Assembly (NCBI GenBank): GCA_012517355.1
Contig: JAAYVD010000111.1
Coordinates: 62,001-126,000 of the forward strand
Origin: Candidatus Rifleibacteriota bacterium
Lineage (GTDB): Bacteria; Muiribacteriota; Ozemobacteria; Ozemobacterales; Ozemobacteraceae
Direction of reading: 5' to 3'
DNA length: 64,000 nt
Shown: positions 60,065-64,000 of the stretch, piece by piece
Layout: every line of letters starts with the position of its first letter
Position numbering within the stretch: position 1 is the first letter of the stretch
The notes under the pieces: model-generated
What the model was told of the DNA's origin: nothing
What the model saw: the letters and a program-made list of their open reading frames with translations, nothing else
The model's database searches: none
Program-made: the position numbers and the translations under genes

Positions 60065-60961
60065 TCACCATTCCGCGGGCAGGAGGGCGGCGGCGGGCAG
60101 CACCCGGCGTTCCCTGACGTCCTCGCCCAGGACCTGGACCACCTCCATGCCCAGGGCCCGGCCCGGTTCGAGGGGGCCCACCCCGCCGGACAGGGCCACC
60201 CATTGCCGGCCGTCGTGTCGCAGGAACCGGACCTCGGCCACCCCGTTCAGCAGGACCTGCGACCGCGGGGCCTCCACCGTGGCCACGCCGTGGGCGAGCT
60301 GGCTGACGGTGCGGACCAGAACGTGGCGGGCCGGGTCGAACCGCCATTCCACGCGGTTGAACCCGCGGGGCATGTCGTCGCGGGCGATGATCTCCCGGCG
60401 CGACGTTGAATAGGCCAGCATCCCCGATCCGCCCAGGATGGTGAAGGAGGGATCGGCCGGGTCGTGCCGGATCTCCCCGACCTCCTTGCGGAAGACCTCG
60501 AGACAGAATTCCGCCTCCCGCGCCGTGCGGCCGGCCGTGCGCGCCGCCCGATCGAGGCGCGCCATCCCGTACAGCAGGCCGTTGGCGAGGGCGAACAGCA
60601 CCGCGGTGAGAGCCAGGGCCACCCAGAGTTCGACCAGGGTGAACCCCGACCGCCCGCCCACGGCCGGCCACCAGCCGGAAGGGAAAGGCGGAGCGGCCCG
60701 ACCACGGCAGACCCCTGGTGCGTTTCGGAGAAACGCGGCTTTCAGGGGACGGCCCCCTTGCGACGCGCGAAACCGGCGTTTCGCGCCGCCATCCGTGGCG
60801 GCAAGGGGGCACTTCCGACGTCGTGTCGGTCGGGCAGGCCCTCCCCTCGCCCAGGCGTGAACCGGGGGTTTCGCGCCGCCATCGATGACGGCCAGCGAAG
60901 GTGTCCCGTCCCGACGCGGCCGGAAGCCGTTCGGGGTGGTGTGAGGATGGGGAGGGTTCAT
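60065..60961 (-). CDS. gspJ: Type II secretion minor pseudopilin GspJ with repeat-filled presequence
   Basis: 298 aa. The prepilin motif is GRSGFTLVELWVALALTAV, with cleavage after Gly106 and Glu at +5. The mature part (ARDDMPRGFNRVEWRFD and later strands) fits GspJ. The gene starts at the ATG at 60961, overlapping the gspI stop (ATGA), which supports that start by coupling. The resulting presequence is 106 residues, whereas normal ones are under about 30. Most of it is translated from two family A repeats (DGGAKRRFRASQGGRP and DGGAKPPVHAWARGGP). A downstream in-frame GTG six codons before the site lacks a Shine-Dalgarno. The presequence would be removed by the prepilin peptidase. Confidence 0.88.
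   Translation of the reverse strand: MNPPHPHTTPNGFRPRRDGTPSLAVIDGGAKPPVHAWARGGPARPTRRRKCPLAATDGGAKRRFRASQGGRPLKAAFLRNAPGVCRGRAAPPFPSGWWPAVGGRSGFTLVELWVALALTAVLFALANGLLYGMARLDRAARTAGRTAREAEFCLEVFRKEVGEIRHDPADPSFTILGGSGMLAYSTSRREIIARDDMPRGFNRVEWRFDPARHVLVRTVSQLAHGVATVEAPRSQVLLNGVAEVRFLRHDGRQWVALSGGVGPLEPGRALGMEVVQVLGEDVRERRVLPAAALLPAEW
60745..60835 (+). repeat. Family A palindromic repeat, copy A9 (in gspJ presequence)
   Basis: Near-consensus. It shows CGCGAAACCGGCGTTTCGCG, core GCCGCC-ATCCGT-GGCGGC and third stem CCGACG-TCG-TGTCGG. It is antisense to gspJ. A separate small stem CGTTTC-GGA-GAAACG adjoins at 60721-60735. Confidence 0.9.
60847..60915 (+). repeat. Family A palindromic repeat, copy A10 (shorter, in gspJ presequence)
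   Basis: Tandem neighbour of A9 with GCGTGAACCGGGGGTTTCGC and core GCCGCC-ATCGAT-GACGGC; the third stem is lost. It is read in the same frame as A9 (DGGAK in both peptides). Confidence 0.8.
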
Positions 60962-61335
60962 GTCTCGGGATACTCCGCCAAGTAGGTCTCCAGCATGATC
61001 CGGTCGCGATCGTAGACCGAGAACCACTCGACGGTCACATTCACCTTGTACAAACCGACGAACCGTGTCTTCTGAAACTCGACGGGTTCGAGGGAGACCC
61101 GGTAGTTGAAATTCGGAAAATCGCTTCCGAAGCCGCCCACCTGGTGTCCGGCCCGCAGGGGGCCGGTTTCCAGTTCCACGAGTTTCCGCTGGGCGAGGGC
61201 CCGCGCCGTACGGGCCAGGTCGGCCTGGGTCTGCCGCCGGCCAACCGCGGTCACGCCCCCGGCCAGGACGGCCGCCACCAGCGCCAGCAACCCCAGGGCG
61301 AGCAGCACCTCGACCAGGGTGACCCCCCGTCTCAT
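60958..61335 (-). CDS. gspI: Type II secretion minor pseudopilin GspI
   Basis: 125 aa. Very short leader MRRG, then VTLVEVLLALGLLALVAAVL with Glu at +5. The mature domain contains RTARALAQRKLVELETG (helix) and VNVTVEW. GspI nucleates the pseudopilus tip with GspJ and GspK. Its start overlaps the gspH stop (ATGA) and its stop overlaps the gspJ start (ATGA), so it is tightly coupled on both sides. This short leader contrasts with those of gspH and gspJ. Confidence 0.93.
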   Translation of the reverse strand: MRRGVTLVEVLLALGLLALVAAVLAGGVTAVGRRQTQADLARTARALAQRKLVELETGPLRAGHQVGGFGSDFPNFNYRVSLEPVEFQKTRFVGLYKVNVTVEWFSVYDRDRIMLETYLAEYPET

Positions 61336-62051
61336 TCGGGTTCGACCTCCCCGTCGTAGGGCCGGAACCGGATCCGGTGCCGTTCCCCGGTCTCGCGGTC
61401 CCGCACCTCCAGGGGTCCGGGGTCGCAGAATCCTTCCGGGGCGGCCCACCAGCCGGCGTCCAGGCCGGTCACCTCGCACCAGCCGGGCAGGGGGTGGGGT
61501 TCGAGGAACAGGCGGTCGACCGTCGGACCGGAGGGTCCCCCATCGCGCACCTCGAGGCGGCCGTCGACGAGGCGGACGACCCGGGACCGGCCGGAGAAGA
61601 CGGCCGAGGACCAGCTTTCCCGGCAGAGGAGTTCGAGGCGACGGGTTTCCCGATCCAGGCGGGTGCGGCCGATCCAGCCGGCGAGTTCCGGCAGGAGAAG
61701 CCCGGCTCCCATGGCCAGCAGGGCCATCACCACGACCAGTTCGACCAGGGTGAAACCGGAGCGGACGCAGGAATAAGGGGAAGGAAGGGGCGCAGGAGAA
61801 TGGGAGAAAAGGGGGAAGGGGCGAGCGGTGACCTGGCTTCGAAGGGGAAGCGAGCCTTCGGCGGAAGAAGGAAGATGGGAATGCGTGAGGGAAAAAGAAG
61901 AAAGAGGAAATGAAGGGCAAGGAAGGGGCGCAGGAGAATGGGAGAAAAGGGGGAAGGGGCGAGCGGTGACCTGGCTTCGAAGGGGAAGTTTCCCGCCCCA
62001 AGAGACTGGGAGGGAAGTCTTTCGGGGTTGGCCCCGGGGCGGGTGAGGCAT
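61332..62051 (-). CDS. gspH: Type II secretion minor pseudopilin GspH with duplicated long presequence
   Basis: 239 aa. The prepilin motif CVRSGFTLVELVVVMALLAM is followed by a GspH-like domain (LLCRESWSSAVFSGRSRVVR). Cleavage is expected after Gly99. No ATG, GTG or TTG occurs in frame between the site and the ATG at 62051, so the presequence must be about 99 residues or start at a non-standard codon. It contains the peptide LRSQVTARPFPLFSHSPAPL twice, encoded by the 70-bp direct repeat. The ATG at 62051 lacks a Shine-Dalgarno but lies 17 bases after the gspG stop. Confidence 0.82.
   Translation of the reverse strand: MPHPPRGQPRKTSLPVSWGGKLPLRSQVTARPFPLFSHSPAPLPCPSFPLSSFSLTHSHLPSSAEGSLPLRSQVTARPFPLFSHSPAPLPSPYSCVRSGFTLVELVVVMALLAMGAGLLLPELAGWIGRTRLDRETRRLELLCRESWSSAVFSGRSRVVRLVDGRLEVRDGGPSGPTVDRLFLEPHPLPGWCEVTGLDAGWWAAPEGFCDPGPLEVRDRETGERHRIRFRPYDGEVEPE
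61781..61988. repeat. 70-bp exact direct repeat in gspH presequence
   Basis: Copies at 61781-61850 and 61919-61988 are identical, at a period of 138 bases (46 codons), so the frame is kept. Purine-rich on the plus strand. Confidence 0.92.
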
Positions 62052-62068
62052 CGTGAGACGGGGTGCGG

Positions 62069-62515
62069 TCAGCGGCGGCCGAGGTTCCAGTTCTCGATGT
62101 CGGCGAACTCGCCTTCGCCGCCCTGGACACCGTCCTTGCCGTGGCTGACGAGGTCGAACTCCTTCAGGTGGATGCCGGGGGAGAGGTAGACGAACTCGTG
62201 GTCCCAGGCGTCCTTGGGCAGGATGCCCTTCTCCAGGTAGGGGCCCTTCCATTTGGCGGGTGCGGGGTCGGTGGACGGCTTCTCGACGAGGGCGGCCAGC
62301 CCCTGCTCGGTGGTGGGGTAAAACCCGTTGTCGGCGTAGTAGAGGGCCAGCGCGTTCTCGAGCACGCGCATCTGCACCTCGGTGGTCTGGCGGCGGGCCT
62401 CCTCGGTGCGGCCCATCAGGCGGGGCAGGACCAGCCCGGCCAGCAGGCTGAGGATCACCAACACCACCAGCATCTCGATCAGGGTGAAACCACGGGTCAG
62501 CACGGGTCGTTGCAT
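62069..62515 (-). CDS. gspG: Type II secretion major pseudopilin GspG
   Basis: 148 aa. Leader MQRPVLTRG is cut before FTLIEMLVVLVILSLLAGLV, with Glu at +5. The mature part has the GspG pattern VLENALALYYADNGFYPTTE, DAWDHEFVYLSPG and the C-terminal Ca-site region HGKDGVQGGEGEFADI. It is the main fibre subunit of the pseudopilus. AAGGAG is nine bases before the ATG. The leader is of normal length. Confidence 0.97.
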   Translation of the reverse strand: MQRPVLTRGFTLIEMLVVLVILSLLAGLVLPRLMGRTEEARRQTTEVQMRVLENALALYYADNGFYPTTEQGLAALVEKPSTDPAPAKWKGPYLEKGILPKDAWDHEFVYLSPGIHLKEFDLVSHGKDGVQGGEGEFADIENWNLGRR

Positions 62516-62532
62516 CTTGCGTTCTCCTTGGG

Positions 62533-63729
62533 TCAGAACAGCCTGTTCATCTCGTAGACGGGCAGCAGCACGCCGACCATGATCCCCCCCACGACCACGC
62601 CCAGAACCACGATCAGCAGAGGTTCGAGCAGGGTGAGGAAGAGGTCGGTGCGCGTGCGGTTTTCGGCCTCCAGTTCGCCGGCCACCGTAGCCAGCAGGCC
62701 CCCGAGGTCCCCCGCCGTCTCGCCGGCCTCGACCATCTGCACCACGAAGCGGGGAAAGGCGGCCGAGCGGGTCAGGGCGGCGGCGAACGGCTCGCCCTTC
62801 TCGAGCGCCCCCTCGACGAGGGTCAGGGCTTCGCGCTCCAGTTCCGAATCGGACGAGTCACGGGCCACCCGGACCACCTCGAGCAGCGACACCCCGCAGC
62901 GCAGCATCATGCCGGTGTTGCGGGCCCAGGCCTCGAGCCGCCACCCGTCAAGGAAGGGGCCCCACAGGGGAAGGGCCTGCTGGCAGCGTTCCCAGGTCCG
63001 GCGCCAGGCCGGCCTGGCGAGGGCTGCGCGGCCGGCCACCCAGCCGGCCAGCGCCACGGCGAGGGCGGGCAGCCCCCACCCCTTCAGCAGCGCGCCGCCC
63101 TGGATCAGCAGGCGGGTCGGCCAGGGCAGGCGGCCGTGCAGGTCGGCGAACACCTGGGCCACGACCGGGACCAGGTAGCCCAGCAGGAAGGCCACCACCC
63201 CCGCTGCCACCACGAAGGTCACGGCCGGGTAGGCGATGGCCGACAGGAACCGGCGCCGGTGCTCCTGCTGGCGGGCCAGGTGGTCGGCCAGTTCCCCGAA
63301 CGCGGTGTCGAGCCGGCCGGTGGTCTCCCCCACCCGCACCACCGCCAGGGACCAGGCGTCGAGCACACCGCCGAGGCCGGTCAACACGGCCGACAGGTCG
63401 CGCCCCTTCTCGATGCCCTCGCGGATGGCCTGCAGCACCGGGCGGCGGCCGGACCAGCCGTCCTGGACCTCGAGGCTGGCCAGGGCGCGGGCGAGCGGGA
63501 TGCCGCCGCGCAGCAGGGCGGCCAGCTGCCGGGAGAACCGGGCGGCCTCGCCGAGGGAGAACGCCGGAAAAGACGCCGGGGCCGCCCCCGCCTCGCCCGC
63601 GGTCAGCTCGAACGGGGTCAGGCCCTGCGCCTGCAGGCGGGCCCTGGCCTCGCCGGGTTCGGCGGCCTCGACCACCCCGTCGCACTCGGCGCCGGACCGG
63701 TCGTAAGCCTTGTAGGTGAACGACGGCAT
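62533..63729 (-). CDS. gspF: Type II secretion inner-membrane protein GspF
   Basis: 398 aa. N-terminus MPSFTYKAYDRSGAECDGVV, then two homologous cytosolic helical domains (ARFSRQLAALLRGGIPLARA and ARNTGMMLRCGVSLLEVVRV). Three membrane helices complete the fold, the last being LLEPLLIVVLGVVVGGIMVG. GspF is the platform core that contacts GspE and the pseudopilins. It follows gspE by five bases and precedes gspG by 17. Complete and of normal length. Confidence 0.97.
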   Translation of the reverse strand: MPSFTYKAYDRSGAECDGVVEAAEPGEARARLQAQGLTPFELTAGEAGAAPASFPAFSLGEAARFSRQLAALLRGGIPLARALASLEVQDGWSGRRPVLQAIREGIEKGRDLSAVLTGLGGVLDAWSLAVVRVGETTGRLDTAFGELADHLARQQEHRRRFLSAIAYPAVTFVVAAGVVAFLLGYLVPVVAQVFADLHGRLPWPTRLLIQGGALLKGWGLPALAVALAGWVAGRAALARPAWRRTWERCQQALPLWGPFLDGWRLEAWARNTGMMLRCGVSLLEVVRVARDSSDSELEREALTLVEGALEKGEPFAAALTRSAAFPRFVVQMVEAGETAGDLGGLLATVAGELEAENRTRTDLFLTLLEPLLIVVLGVVVGGIMVGVLLPVYEMNRLF

Positions 63730-63734
63730 CGCGA

Positions 63735-64000
63735 TTACCCGGCCTCGCCCCCGGCGCAGACCCGGTCGACCTCTTCGCGGGTGGTCAGGCCGGCCTGCAC
63801 CTTCCGGCGGCCGTCGTCGGCCAGCACCGGCAACCCACGGGAGCGGACGGCCGCCCGGATGCCGTCGAGGGAGGCCTGGCGGCCGATCAGGGCCGACAGT
63901 TCGTCGTCGATCTCGAGCAGCTCGAACAACCCGATCCGCCCGGCATACCCGGACCGGCCGCAGCGGTCGCAGCCGGGGGCGGTCCAGGAGCCGTCGGGGC
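63735..64000 (-). CDS. gspE: Type II secretion ATPase GspE, C-terminal fragment (cut by window end)
   Basis: Only the last 88 codons or so are visible. They begin in the zinc-finger region (CDRCGRSGYAGRIGLFELL, one CxxC pair), followed by the C-terminal helical domain (IDDELSALIGRQASLDGIRA). GspE hydrolyses ATP to drive pseudopilus assembly. Stop codon TAA at 63735. The rest of the gene, and probably gspD, lies beyond base 64000. Confidence 0.92.
   Translation of the reverse strand, partial: PDGSWTAPGCDRCGRSGYAGRIGLFELLEIDDELSALIGRQASLDGIRAAVRSRGLPVLADDGRRKVQAGLTTREEVDRVCAGGEAG

Noticed and set aside
61781-61988. Two-copy direct repeat as a CRISPR or attachment-site pair
   Set aside because: 70-bp repeat at a 138-base period, in frame with gspH, with no integrase nearby. 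Better explained as a coding duplication.

Overview
The window comes from a GC-rich bacterial chromosome, densely packed with genes on both strands. An lpxK gene, a type II secretion operon, a predicted outer-membrane beta-barrel protein and lipoproteins point to a diderm with LPS. The ribosomal cluster order rpsF-ssb-rpsR-DUF2232-rplI-dnaB is common in Firmicutes-like and several deep-branching lineages. Together with amino-acid degradation genes, a CFI-box protein and a GspG-like protein lacking a leader, this suggests a poorly characterised diderm phylum. Riflebacteria/Ozemobacteria or a relative is a guess only. I see no phage, CRISPR array, rRNA or tRNA.

Layout. 1-1.07 kb: 3' part of a DEAD-box RNA helicase. 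1.25-10.2 kb (minus strand): a near-continuous transcription unit of a 2x[4Fe-4S] ferredoxin, a 2-hydroxyacyl-CoA dehydratase activase (HgdC/BadF type), hutH, hutU, glutamate formimidoyltransferase, an unknown 173-aa protein and hutI, then aroF (DAHP synthase) and a methyltransferase. This converts histidine to glutamate and may link to reductive glutamate fermentation. 10.6-21.4 kb (plus): exported endonuclease/phosphatase-fold protein, membrane protein, TPR/TerB-like protein, exported DNA/RNA nuclease, a second TerB-like protein, an AlbA_2/Schlafen-like protein coupled to a DsrE-like protein, an IPT/TIG lipoprotein and a membrane-anchored protein. 21.7-33.2 kb: copper P-type ATPase, exported GH1 glycosidase and a set of signalling genes (STAS antagonist, receiver fused to an RsbW-like ATPase, hybrid histidine kinase, PAS-SpoIIE phosphatase) that could form a partner-switching network.

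33.7-41.3 kb: envelope genes, namely a small secreted protein, a fused tandem GT4 glycosyltransferase, another glycosyltransferase overlapping a CsaB-like pyruvyltransferase, lpxK and a PAP2 phosphatase. 41.4-45.6 kb (minus): dnaB, rplI, DUF2232, rpsR, ssb and rpsF behind a good sigma70-type promoter. 45.9-48.8 kb (plus): TPR/beta-barrel protein and a pseudopilin-like membrane protein. 49-56.9 kb (minus): one 2598-aa exported multidomain protein with a CFI-box C-terminus. 57-64 kb (minus): type II secretion operon gspE(partial)-F-G-H-I-J-K-L-M with overlapping or nearly abutting genes.

The most unusual signal is a family of about 90-bp palindromic repeats (family A, ten copies found by eye). 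Its core is the hairpin GCCGCCATCCGTGGCGGC, flanked by two further stems. Half of the copies lie inside protein genes without breaking the frame: in a glycosyltransferase, the CsaB-like gene, the TPR/barrel linker, and two in the presequence of the pseudopilin GspJ. The neighbouring pseudopilin GspH has a similarly overgrown presequence built from an in-frame 138-bp-period duplication. This resembles the in-frame palindromic elements of Rickettsia. A second family (B, about 120 bp), a 113-bp MITE-like element with perfect 12-bp inverted ends, a REP-like palindrome and a CACAGAG-type repeat also occur.
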